This document shows, one piece after another, positions 7,846 to 16,772 of a stretch of 64,000 bases of DNA. The notes below the pieces were generated by a model. It did no database searches and was not told the origin of the DNA. It saw only the letters and a list, made by a program, of their open reading frames with translations. Both the position numbers and the translations under genes were made by a program. The DNA is from Spirosoma telluris (GTDB lineage Bacteria > Bacteroidota > Bacteroidia > Cytophagales > Spirosomataceae). Each line of letters starts with the position of its first letter. Position 1 is the stretch's first letter. The DNA lies in NCBI GenBank assembly GCA_003259005.1, contig QLII01000001.1, forward strand, positions 434,001-498,000, in the 5' to 3' direction.

Positions 7846-9291
7846 ATGAAAATTAGCCTTTTTGCTCTTATTCTGTCGGCTTGCCTGTTGGGGGCATGTC
7901 AGGACGTTTCGCTTGATCAGGTCCCGCAGACGGAACGGAGCGAAGCCAATTTCTACCAAACCAACGCTGACTTCTACAATGCCATTGTTGGTGTGTATGG
8001 TGCGCTCAAACTAACGGGTATTGTTGAAAAAGGAAGTGGCTCGTACCTCTACATGACCGAACTTGTTTCCGACAATACCGATACGGGACAGGCCAGGGGA
8101 GGTACCGCCACTGAACTCTATTATTTTGAAGATTTCAATTTCGCCCTCTCCAGTACGACAATTTCGAATGCCTGGACTAGCCACTACGCCGGTATTGCGC
8201 GGACAAACTCGATCCTCGACCGCTTAGCGGCCGTTAACATTCCGCAGGCGTCGAAAGACCGGTTCGAAGGAGAAGCTAAATTCATGCGGGCTTTATTTTA
8301 CTTTAACCTGGTACGCTTCTTTGGCGATGTTCAACTGGCAACCCATGAGATTACATCACCCTATGGTGCCAACAGCTTGCCCCGTTCACCCGCTGCCGAT
8401 GTATATGCGCTGATCATTAGTGATCTAAAGACAGCCGAAACAAAACTACCCACCACCATTCCAGCTTCGGAAGCTGGTCGGGCTTCGGTTTGGGCGGCTA
8501 AATCGCTGCTGGGGAAAGTCTATTTGACACTAAAACAGTATGATAATGCTGCTACGAAGCTGAAAGAAGTCATTGACGGGAATGTCTTCAGCCTGATGCC
8601 TAAATACGCGGATATTTTTCCAGCGACAACGTCCTTCGTTAATAATAAGGAGTACATCTTCGCCGTGCAGTATAAATCAGGGCAGGTTGGGCAGGGGAGC
8701 GACCTCTGGTCGAACTGGGCTGCTGTCAATGCCAGTGTCGCGTTGCTGGGGGCGGGCGGTGGAACAGGGGGCGGATTTAATCGTCCTACCGCTGACATGG
8801 ATGCGGCCTATGAGGCAGGTGATTTACGGAAAGATGCCTCTATGCTTAATTCGTACAAGGCAGCAAATGGAACGACTGTCAATGAACGGTATGTAGTAAA
8901 ATTCCGTCAGCAGGGTGCTTTAAACCAGGACTCTGATGTCGACTTCCCGCTGCTTCGGTACGCCGATGTATTGCTGATGTATGGTGAAACACTGAATGAG
9001 CTAGGACGTACATCGGAAGGGCTTACTTACCTCAATCAGATCCGGAAACGGGCGGGGCTGGCAGATAAAATGGACCTTTCACAAGCTGATTTTCGACTGG
9101 CTATGGAGCAAGAGCGCCGGGTTGAACTAGCCTTTGAAGGCCACCGCTGGTTCGACCTTGTTCGAACGGGTCGATTTATACCCGTTATGACCACCAAGGG
9201 CTATAAGGTGAAAGATTTCAATCAGCTATACCTGATCCCACAGCGGGAAATCGACTTAAATAAAGCAATTACCCAGAATACGGGCTACTGA
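7846..9291 (+). CDS. susD: SusD/RagB-family glycan-binding lipoprotein
   Basis: A 481-residue surface lipoprotein that pairs with the SusC just upstream. The signal peptide ends in the lipobox LLGAC (Cys18), followed by the SusD N-terminus (QVPQTERSEANFYQTNADFY). TPR-like helices show the usual EAKFMRALFYFNLVRFFGDV, and the C-terminal block holds RYADVLLMYGETLNE and the RRVELAFEGHRWFDLVRTGR signature. The C-terminal lipoprotein lid captures the glycan and delivers it to SusC. The stop codon lies inside the left arm of a 33-bp inverted repeat, a probable transcript end or attenuation point before the GH38-like gene. Confidence 0.95.
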   Translation: MKISLFALILSACLLGACQDVSLDQVPQTERSEANFYQTNADFYNAIVGVYGALKLTGIVEKGSGSYLYMTELVSDNTDTGQARGGTATELYYFEDFNFALSSTTISNAWTSHYAGIARTNSILDRLAAVNIPQASKDRFEGEAKFMRALFYFNLVRFFGDVQLATHEITSPYGANSLPRSPAADVYALIISDLKTAETKLPTTIPASEAGRASVWAAKSLLGKVYLTLKQYDNAATKLKEVIDGNVFSLMPKYADIFPATTSFVNNKEYIFAVQYKSGQVGQGSDLWSNWAAVNASVALLGAGGGTGGGFNRPTADMDAAYEAGDLRKDASMLNSYKAANGTTVNERYVVKFRQQGALNQDSDVDFPLLRYADVLLMYGETLNELGRTSEGLTYLNQIRKRAGLADKMDLSQADFRLAMEQERRVELAFEGHRWFDLVRTGRFIPVMTTKGYKVKDFNQLYLIPQREIDLNKAITQNTGY

Positions 9292-9371
9292 AATTGTCCG
9301 GGCCGAGCTCCAGCTTGGCCTTTGTAACCGTTCTGACGGGCCAAGCTGGAGCTTGGCCCGGACAATTTCAG
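9288..9371. repeat. 33-bp inverted repeat built from a nested palindrome
   Basis: Arms at 9288-9320 and 9339-9371 match with one mismatch (32 of 33); the loop is 18 bases. Inside each arm the unit GGCCAAGCTGGAGCTTGGCC is itself almost palindromic, so four half-copies occur within 84 bases. The left arm includes the susD stop codon and the right arm ends 11 bases before the next start. It would fold into a very stable hairpin at the end of the susCD message. Confidence 0.9.
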
Positions 9372-9382
9372 TCGATTTTTAT

Positions 9383-12033
9383 ATGAAACGAGCATCGTAT
9401 CTCCTGTTTTCGGCTTTTCTGGTCCTTAACCTCACGTCGCTATCAGCTCAGCCAGTCAAACGGCTGTATCTGGCGAACGACGATCACACCGACTACATGT
9501 GGACGGGCAACGAAGCCCAGTACGACACAGTTTTCGTCAGGATGATCGACTATTACCTCAATCAGATCGACTCGACGCAAAACAACCCGGATGATTATCA
9601 GGCTCGTTTCAATCTGGATGGCAGCTACTGGATCAAAACGTACCAGAAGTTCCGCAGTCCGGCTCAGGTTGAACGGCTCATTGGTCGCATTCGAACGGGA
9701 CATATCAGCAGCCCGCTCAATGGACTGGTCAGTACGTATGGCGGGCAACCGACCGAGGCCGTTTTGCGCGGCATGTACTACGCTGGCCAGCTCGAACGGC
9801 AGTGGAATTTACGGTTTCGACTAGCGGTGTGTATGGAAAATCAGACCCTACCGCTGGGTCTGAGTTCACTTTGGGCAGGATCGGGCGCGAAGTATAGCTG
9901 GCGGGGAGTCTGCGGCTGTGCCAGTCGGATACCCAATTCCAGTTTGGCCCATCGCCGGAATCAGTTATATCGATACATGGGACAGGATGGACGTTCGGTA
10001 ACGATGAAATGGTATAACCGGCCCATCTACAACGGGCGCACGCTGGGCGGCTATGCCGAAGCCCGACGCGAAAAAGACCCTAAAGATATTGTGGGCGACA
10101 TGGGTAAAGTTATTGACGATATGACGGCGATGTGTGACACAGTATCAGCGCGGTCGGCTTATCCGTTCAACGTAGCGGGTGCGTTTGGCTATGGTTGGGA
10201 TGACCTCAGTACGTATGTATCGCCCCCGTTTATTTCGGCGGCACAACGGTATTCAACTCCTTTGCGCAAAGTCCGGGTATCGAACGAAGCCGATTTTTTT
10301 GCTGATGTAGACCGGAGTTACCCTAAACTCCCCGCCGAAATGGTGAGCTATGGCAATGAGTGGGATGTGTACCCGTGTCGATGAACGAAACCACGGCCCA
10401 CATCCGGCGAGCCACCGAGAAACTTCGGTCGGCAGAAGCGCTTTCGGCTTTGGTTTCGCTTAAAGACAGCACCTTTGCCCGTAACCTGAAAGGCACCCGT
10501 GACCTGGCCTGGGAAGCGTATGGTCTCTATTGGGAGCACGACTGGACGGCCGATGGACCGGTTTCTAAACGGGATCGGGCTAACTGGCAAACTAAACTTC
10601 ACCACCGGATCGTAGGCTACGTCGATACGCTTTTCAGTCGGGCATCGCTGGCCATGGGGCAACAGCTAAAGATGGACCAATCCAGCACAGCTGCCCCACG
10701 CTTTTATGTATTTAATCCGTTAAACTGGTCGCGAAACGATGTTGCTGATTTTGAGTATCGGGCGGAAGGCCCCGTTCGGGTCATCGACTTGCAAACGAAA
10801 CGCGAGGTCGTGAGCCAGCGAATTCAGAAAGGTGGCAAGCCGTTCATACGAATCTGGGCCGAAAATATTCCGTCGGTAGGCTATAAAGTGTATGAAATCC
10901 AGAAAGGAACGCCAGCCAACCAACCTGATGCAGCCCAGGTTAACGGGGAGGTTATCCAGAATGAGTACTATCGGGTTCGGCTGAAAAAATCGGGTGTTAT
11001 CAGCGAACTCTACGACCGAAAGGCGAAAAGAAGACAATTGGTGAAGCTGCAAAATGGCCGCTTGTTTAACGACATCGGCACAAAAGATCCAGACACAGGG
11101 AACGCGCTCGTTGTGGAAAACAAAGGACCCGTTTCAGTCACACTCAAAGCCGTTTCCAACGATCCCATTGCCCACAAGGTTCGGGTGACACTGTTCCGAA
11201 ACAGCCGCATCGGCGGACCGGGCGGATCGCCCCGCATCGACATTGAAGACAGCCTGCAAGCGAACTTCGATGATGTAAAAACCTGGGCGTTCTCGTTGAA
11301 TTTGACGAATCCAACCACCAACCACGAAGAGCTGGGCGCTATTCTAACAGCTAAAAAAGAAACCCGTGGTGGGGATTACGCCAGCCAAAATGCCCGCTAT
11401 GATTGGCAGACGTTCAACCATTTTGCCGACATCGGCGAGCCAAATTATGGCGTTACGATTTCTAATCAGGACTGTAGTTTTTTCAAACTAGGGAAAAGTA
11501 CGTCCGATTCGCTTTGGGAAACGTCGGCACAGTTCAACGCACTGGCCGGTGGGCAGGTCGATACCTATGGGTCGGGTAAAAAAGACACGTTACGACTCGG
11601 CATTTACAACCAGAACGGGGTAACGAAGTTTCGCTACCATTTTGCCCTGACAATTCGCACTCAAGCTTTCGATGCCCTAGCCGCGATGAAATTCTCCCTC
11701 GAAGATCAGAATCCGCTGGTGGTTGGAGCGGTAACTGGCACCGAGGCAACTTATCCTGAAACGACGTTTTCATTGCTCAAAACCGATACACCTGGCCTGT
11801 TAATCTGGACCTTGAAACCTAGTGAAGAAGGAATCAATAACGGCCTGATTGCCAGGTTCTGGAATGTAAATAAAACCGCTGCTACTCCTACGCTGAATTG
11901 GGGATTGCCGATTCGGCGGGCCTGGCAAACGACCCATATTGAAACGAACGAGCAGGCGTTACATCCAGCGAACAACAACTTGAAAACGAATTTTAATGCC
12001 CGTCAAATCAATACGTATCGGCTGCAATTTTAG
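9383..12033 (+). pseudogene. GH38-like glycoside hydrolase, frameshifted
   Basis: About 883 residues from ATG 9383 (signal peptide MKRASYLLFSAFLVLNLTSLSA) to TAG 12033, broken once near 10370 where one lost base changes frame; adding it gives WDVYPVSMNETTAHIR in one line. The N-terminal part (LANDDHTDYMWT, RFNLDGSYW, WAGSGAKYSWRGVCGC) resembles the GH38 N-terminal alpha-mannosidase domain with its metal-site His/Asp region. The C-terminal part has the beta-sandwich signature NEYYRVRLKKSGVISELYD. It is likely a periplasmic exo-glycosidase acting on SusCD-imported oligosaccharides; the sugar released is not known and mannose is only the family default. It stands first after susD in the same direction. 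Confidence 0.7.
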
Positions 12034-12059
12034 GCTAAAAAGAACATAGGTTGGTTTTG

Positions 12060-12115
12060 AAAGGCCGCCGGAGCGTCGGAGCGCCGGAGTGATGAGCATC
12101 TGGCTGGCCTTTTTT
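12060..12115 (+). terminator. Probable terminator with CGGAGCG repeats
   Basis: AAAGGCC at 12060-12066 pairs with GGCCTTT at 12106-12112, and TTTTT continues to 12115. The loop side carries tandem GCCGGAGCG/TCGGAGCG/CCGGAG units. It sits 27 bases behind the GH38-like stop and ahead of the GH39-like start. Confidence 0.6.
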
Positions 12116-12140
12116 GTAAAGTCATGTAAACAGACAAATC

Positions 12141-13562
12141 ATGCGTATCGGATTACTCATTGTTGCCGGATTTCTTTGCGTCCAGACTGGGCTCGCCCAG
12201 CCAGAGGCAGGCCTGTCCCAACTCGACTGGAAAGTGATTGGGCAGATGAAAACCCGCGATGCCAAAGCTATACAATCCAGTACCTGGAGCATTGGGGGTG
12301 AAACCCTCGATCGCGATTATACCGACTATCAATCCTACAAAACGTACCTGGGGCCGCTGGGTGCCAAACGGATTCGATTGCAGGGTGGCTGGTCTAAGTG
12401 CGAAAAAGCAAAAGGGAAATATGATTTCGCGTGGCTCGATGCTGTCATTCCTGATGCGGCTTCGCGCGGGGTCGCTCCATGGGTCGAACTGTCGTACGGA
12501 AATCCAATTTATGAGGGTGGGGGCGAAGCCAAACTAGCGGGCCATATTCCGACTTCGCCCGAAGCAATGGCGGCCTGGGACAACTGGGTACGGGCCATTG
12601 TGTCGCGCTACAAAAATCAGGTACCCGAATGGGAAATCTGGAACGAACCTGACCTCAACCCGACGCATACGGGTACTGAAATCGGCCAGTTCTATGTGCG
12701 CACCGCCCGGCTGGTGAAGTCGATTCAGCCCAGCGCCCGACTTATTGCCCTGGGGATGGCGAGCGTAACGAAGCTGGACTTTCTAAGAGACTTTTACGAG
12801 GAACTGAAACGCGAAAATGCCCTGGATCTGGTTGATATTCAGACCTATCATGGCTATGCGCATAACCCCGATAGCTCGTATCCCAAAATTGAAGAAATGC
12901 GAAAGATGGTCTGGAGCTACAAGCCCACCATCGTGTTTATGCAGGGCGAAAACGGGGCACCATCAACCCCTAAAACCATTACCATTGGTGCTTTGCGTGA
13001 TCAGGATTGGAGCGAACTGACTCAGGCCAAATGGGATCTTCGCCGGATGCTTGGCGACCACGGACGCGGTATTGCCACGAATCTGTTTACGATTAGTGAT
13101 ATACACTACACCGCTGGCGATCATATGGTTGGCGTGAATACAAAAGGTCTACTGCAAACTAATCCTGACAAAACCATTAAGCGGCCGAAACTGGCTTACC
13201 AGGCGGCCCAGCATGTATTCTCGTTATTTGATCATCAACTTGAATTACTGTCTGATTCCAGACCAATGGTCAGCCAGGAAACGGTAACAGCCTTTGTGTA
13301 TCGACAGAAGAAAGGAGGTAGCAGCCTGATAACGCTTTGGAGTGGCGAAGCCCGACCTGCTGAAGCGTACATCCCCAAACGAACAAGGGTAACCCTAAAA
13401 GGGCAGTTTAAACAACCGGTTTTTGTGGATTTAATCACGGGGAAGGTGTATGAGATTCCAAAAAAACAGTGGCAAAAGTCAGATGCTGATTGGACGTTTA
13501 CGGAGATTCCGGTGCCCGATTATCCGGTGATGATTGCTGATAAATCGAGTATACCTTTCTGA
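12141..13562 (+). CDS. GH39-like clan GH-A glycoside hydrolase
   Basis: A 473-residue protein with a Sec signal peptide (residues 1-19, ending GLAQ) and a (beta/alpha)8 hydrolase body. The strand-4 motif WEIWNEPD places the acid/base at Glu169 (Asn-Glu-Pro), and FMQGENGAPS places the candidate nucleophile at Glu270, the pair expected of a retaining clan GH-A enzyme. WSIGGETLDRDYTDY near residue 49 matches a similar block in the paralogue at 22257. The C-terminal ~100 residues form a beta-sandwich (VYEIPKKQWQKSDADWTF). GH39 (beta-xylosidase/iduronidase type) is the closest family I can name; the substrate is unknown. It follows the GH38-like gene and precedes the SSS transporter. Confidence 0.75.
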   Translation: MRIGLLIVAGFLCVQTGLAQPEAGLSQLDWKVIGQMKTRDAKAIQSSTWSIGGETLDRDYTDYQSYKTYLGPLGAKRIRLQGGWSKCEKAKGKYDFAWLDAVIPDAASRGVAPWVELSYGNPIYEGGGEAKLAGHIPTSPEAMAAWDNWVRAIVSRYKNQVPEWEIWNEPDLNPTHTGTEIGQFYVRTARLVKSIQPSARLIALGMASVTKLDFLRDFYEELKRENALDLVDIQTYHGYAHNPDSSYPKIEEMRKMVWSYKPTIVFMQGENGAPSTPKTITIGALRDQDWSELTQAKWDLRRMLGDHGRGIATNLFTISDIHYTAGDHMVGVNTKGLLQTNPDKTIKRPKLAYQAAQHVFSLFDHQLELLSDSRPMVSQETVTAFVYRQKKGGSSLITLWSGEARPAEAYIPKRTRVTLKGQFKQPVFVDLITGKVYEIPKKQWQKSDADWTFTEIPVPDYPVMIADKSSIPF

Positions 13563-13608
13563 AAAAGAGGCTGACGCTTTTAATCTCCTCCTTAACCTAT
13601 AACTACTT

Positions 13609-15309
13609 ATGAGCCAACTTAAAACGCTCGATTATACAGCCATCATTCTCTACATGATTATGATGTCGGGAATTGGTATTTTTTTAGGTCGATTTGTCAA
13701 GAATATCAATGACTATTTTAAGGGAGGGAGTGGCGTATCCTGGTTAGCGGGGGGCATCAGTAACTTCATGACTAAATTCAGCACGTTCATCTTTGTTGCC
13801 TATGCTGGCATTGCTTATTCCGACGGCCTGGTGGCCATTACTGTGCTGTGGAGTACCATCTTCCCGTCGTTGATTGCGGTTTTCTTTTTTGCCAAACGCT
13901 GGAAACGAGCCGGCATACTTAGCCCTGTCGAATTTCTGGAAACCCGCTACAACGCGCCCATTCGGCAGATTTTCTCATGGAGCGGGGTCGCCTTTAAGCT
14001 TCTCGACGACATGATCAAGTTGTATTCGATTGGTCTGTTTGTTACGGCTGCGTCGGGTATTCCGTTTGAAACGGCGGTCATTGGCTGTGGCATCGTCGTG
14101 ACGTTGTACACGGTAGTAGGCGGCTTTTGGGCCGTGATCGTTACCGATGTAGTTCAGTTCGTTATTCTGTTTTTTGCTACGTTGATTCTGGTGCCTCTGG
14201 CCTATCATGCAGCGGGTGGTTTCGAGCATATGCAGGCGGTTATTCCACAGAATATGACCTGGTTCAATGGCAAAAAAGGAATGCCCCTTTTCCTGATTGC
14301 CTACTACGTGCTGATCATAATTCGGTACAGTGGCAACTGGACATTTATCCAGCGGTTTTACAGTGCCAAAAACGAAACTGACGGACAGAAATTAGCGCTT
14401 CTCTCCTCGGTTTTGTTTTTCATTTTTCCCGTCATTTTCCTGTTCCCTCCGCTGGCTGCCCGGGTTATTTTACCGAAGCTGGCTAACCCCGAAATGGCCT
14501 ACGTGAGTTTGTGCCTCAAACTATTACCCGAAGGCATTATGGGCCTGATGATTGCCGCTATGTTTGCCGCTACCATGTCGGTGCTGAGTGCCGAATACAA
14601 CGTAACCGCGAGTGTGCTTACCCGTGATATTTACCAGCGGGTGTTTCGACCCAATGCCAGTGGGAAAGAGTCGCTGCTGGTGGGTCGGTTAATGACGCTG
14701 CTGGTTGGCTTTATCGTTACAGTAGGGGCACTTTTCGTAGGTGGATTTGGAGGGGCTTTTGAAGCCAATAAACTGCTGGCGGGGGTCTTCGCCGTGCCCA
14801 TGATTGTACCGGTCATTTTCGGAATTCTTTTGCGCAAGCCACAACCCTGGGGTGCGCTGGCTACACTATTTCTGGGCACTCTTCTGGGCTTTGTGTTGAA
14901 CATGAATAAAGCCATCAGTTGGGAAGTAGCCACGCTGGTCGAGATTGCCTTTTGTACCGTACTCTTTATCGTATCGGGCTTCTTTCCATCAAAAGATATC
15001 GCCTACAATACGAAGGTAAACGCCTTTTTTCATAAGCTGACCGTACCGTTTGTTGCCGAAGCCGACAATACCGACCAAGACGTTTTTAAAGATGCCATCA
15101 AACTCATGTACGGCATTGCCTTCGGGCTTACGGGGCTGATGTTCGTGATCATGGGTTTCCCATCCCTAAGGATGCTGAGTGGGCAATTAGCCCTCGGTGC
15201 TGGCATTTTATGCCTCGTGCTCGCTTATGTTTTATGGTCCAGGGCGCGAAAGGTAACGGTAATTATTAAGGAAGAGGCACCCACTAAAACGACTATATCC
15301 CAACACTAA
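13609..15309 (+). CDS. SSS-family sodium:solute symporter
   Basis: A 566-residue inner-membrane transporter with about 13-14 hydrophobic segments spread over the whole length. The LeuT-fold SSS signature is visible: GGSGVSWLAGGISNFMTKFS (residues ~38-57), the strand near residues 150-180 with VVGGFWAVIVTDVVQF, and MIAAMFAATMSVLSAEYN in the sodium-site helix. It should import monosaccharides, uronates or short oligosaccharides from the periplasm with Na+. Its place between periplasmic hydrolases and cytoplasmic dehydrogenases suggests it carries the products of this locus. The frame is intact; the SDR gene follows after 19 bases. Confidence 0.9.
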   Translation: MSQLKTLDYTAIILYMIMMSGIGIFLGRFVKNINDYFKGGSGVSWLAGGISNFMTKFSTFIFVAYAGIAYSDGLVAITVLWSTIFPSLIAVFFFAKRWKRAGILSPVEFLETRYNAPIRQIFSWSGVAFKLLDDMIKLYSIGLFVTAASGIPFETAVIGCGIVVTLYTVVGGFWAVIVTDVVQFVILFFATLILVPLAYHAAGGFEHMQAVIPQNMTWFNGKKGMPLFLIAYYVLIIIRYSGNWTFIQRFYSAKNETDGQKLALLSSVLFFIFPVIFLFPPLAARVILPKLANPEMAYVSLCLKLLPEGIMGLMIAAMFAATMSVLSAEYNVTASVLTRDIYQRVFRPNASGKESLLVGRLMTLLVGFIVTVGALFVGGFGGAFEANKLLAGVFAVPMIVPVIFGILLRKPQPWGALATLFLGTLLGFVLNMNKAISWEVATLVEIAFCTVLFIVSGFFPSKDIAYNTKVNAFFHKLTVPFVAEADNTDQDVFKDAIKLMYGIAFGLTGLMFVIMGFPSLRMLSGQLALGAGILCLVLAYVLWSRARKVTVIIKEEAPTKTTISQH

Positions 15310-15328
15310 TAGATCCTAGTTGAGCTTT

Positions 15329-16045
15329 ATGAATTACAGCGAAAACAACCGCATTGCCGGTCGAGTCATTTTTATCACCGGAGCATCGGGCGGCATTGGC
15401 AGAGCCACGGCCCTTCAACTGCTCGAACAAGGCGCGAACATCTTCGATTTCAGCCGGACTCGCCAGCTTGCCGATGAGGTGCAACATGATAACCTGCGAT
15501 CGTTTAAGGGGGATGTGAGCGTGGAAGCCGATGTACAGGCCGGGTTTGCCGCTTGCCTTGCTGCCTTCGGAACTATCGATGTACTGTTGAACAACGCGGG
15601 TATGGGCGTGCTAACCACCGACCTTTCCCAAACGGATCTGGAGACCTATGAGCAGATGGTCAATGTTAATATGCGGGGCGTATTTCTCTGCAATCGCGAA
15701 GCCCTGAAGGTGATGAAGCCGAAGAAGAAGGGGCACATTATCACAGTCATTTCGATGGCCGGGCAACGCACCAACCCCAACGCGCCAGTCTATGCTGCGT
15801 CGAAGTTTGGCGCTCGGGGACTTAGTAGTGGTCTGGCCGATCAGGTCATTAAAGAGGGAATCAAAGTGACCGATGTAAATCCTGGTCCAACCGATAGCGA
15901 TTACTGGGGCGACCGCAAGGTGCCACGAGAGAAATTCCTGAAAGTGGAGGACGTCGCCACTGTAATCACCTTTGTGCTCAACCAACCGGATTACGTCCTG
16001 ATCCGTGAAATCAATTTCGACAATATGAACTTTCTAGCCGGATGA
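15329..16045 (+). CDS. Short-chain dehydrogenase/reductase (uronate reductase candidate)
   Basis: About 238 residues from ATG 15329 (a TTG nine bases upstream is possible). Classical SDR motifs are present: cofactor loop TGASGGIG (near residue 17), DVSVEAD, NNAG (near 86), the catalytic Tyr-Lys block VYAASKFGARG, and PGPTDSDYW after it. A basic residue after the glycine motif (SRTRQ) would suit NADP(H). In alginate and similar pathways an SDR reduces the open-chain keto-deoxy-uronate, so such a job fits the neighbours. Its stop overlaps the RraA start by four bases (ATGA), so the two are coupled. Confidence 0.88.
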   Translation: MNYSENNRIAGRVIFITGASGGIGRATALQLLEQGANIFDFSRTRQLADEVQHDNLRSFKGDVSVEADVQAGFAACLAAFGTIDVLLNNAGMGVLTTDLSQTDLETYEQMVNVNMRGVFLCNREALKVMKPKKKGHIITVISMAGQRTNPNAPVYAASKFGARGLSSGLADQVIKEGIKVTDVNPGPTDSDYWGDRKVPREKFLKVEDVATVITFVLNQPDYVLIREINFDNMNFLAG

Positions 16046-16770
16046 TAACGAACCTACACCATACTGAAACGCTGGCCGACAACGGCAACGGTCTTGCCCT
16101 TGCTAATTCTCCCTTTCCCATCCCAGTAGCTGAGATGAGGGAACGCTATCTGCGTCTCTATACTGGCGCGGTCAATGATGTGTTACGCTTTAATTACAAC
16201 ATGCACGCCACTAGTTTGCCGCCCGAGTTTGCGCCGTTGCGGGAGTCCATGAAAATGGCCGGAATAGCTTTCACCGTGAAAGGTGGCCCCGATATTACGA
16301 CCGATGGTGAGTTTGAAATGCGCGCTCAAATGCTCGAAGACCTCCACCCGGATTCTGTTGTTGTCTGGGACTGCACGGGCGATACGGTCACCTCGCAATG
16401 GGGTGAAGTGATGACAATGGCAGCCATGCGTATTGGTTGCCGGGGAGCCGTTATAAATGGCATCAGGGATACGCAGGCTATTCTGGAACTGGGCTTTCCG
16501 GTCTTTCATAAGTACAAAGCCAACACCGGTATGCTGGGCCGTTTTCGAATGCACCACTACCAAAAACCAGTACTTATGGGTGAAGTGACCGTAAAGCCCG
16601 GCGACTGGGTGTTCGGCGATATTGATGGCGTGATCTCGATTCCGCAAAATATTGCCTACGACGTCCTGATTGCTGCCGAGAAGATTATGCACAAGGAAGA
16701 CGAAATTCGGGAGATGGTCGAAAGTGGTATGAAACCAACCGATGTCGTGAAAAATGGAGGCTATTTCTGA
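16042..16770 (+). CDS. RraA-family protein (pyruvate-type aldolase candidate)
   Basis: A 242-residue member of the RraA/HMG-aldolase fold. The family block ending in GAVINGIRDTQAILELGFPVF carries Arg142-Asp143, which hold the metal-pyruvate enolate in 4-hydroxy-4-methyl-2-oxoglutarate aldolase; SVVVWDCTGDT and a GGPDITTDGE segment precede it. True RNase E inhibitors (RraA of E. coli) lack a role in sugar loci, so a retro-aldolase on a 4-hydroxy-2-oxoacid is more likely. Here it is coupled to an SDR and followed within three bases by a heparinase-type lyase. That context makes 2-keto-3-deoxy-sugar acids reasonable substrates, as inference. Confidence 0.8.
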   Translation: MITNLHHTETLADNGNGLALANSPFPIPVAEMRERYLRLYTGAVNDVLRFNYNMHATSLPPEFAPLRESMKMAGIAFTVKGGPDITTDGEFEMRAQMLEDLHPDSVVVWDCTGDTVTSQWGEVMTMAAMRIGCRGAVINGIRDTQAILELGFPVFHKYKANTGMLGRFRMHHYQKPVLMGEVTVKPGDWVFGDIDGVISIPQNIAYDVLIAAEKIMHKEDEIREMVESGMKPTDVVKNGGYF

Positions 16771-16772
16771 GT

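Noticed and set aside
16042..16770. RraA as ribonuclease E inhibitor
   Set aside because: The catalytic Arg-Asp pair of aldolases is kept and the gene is coupled to catabolic genes, which does not suit an RNase E regulator.
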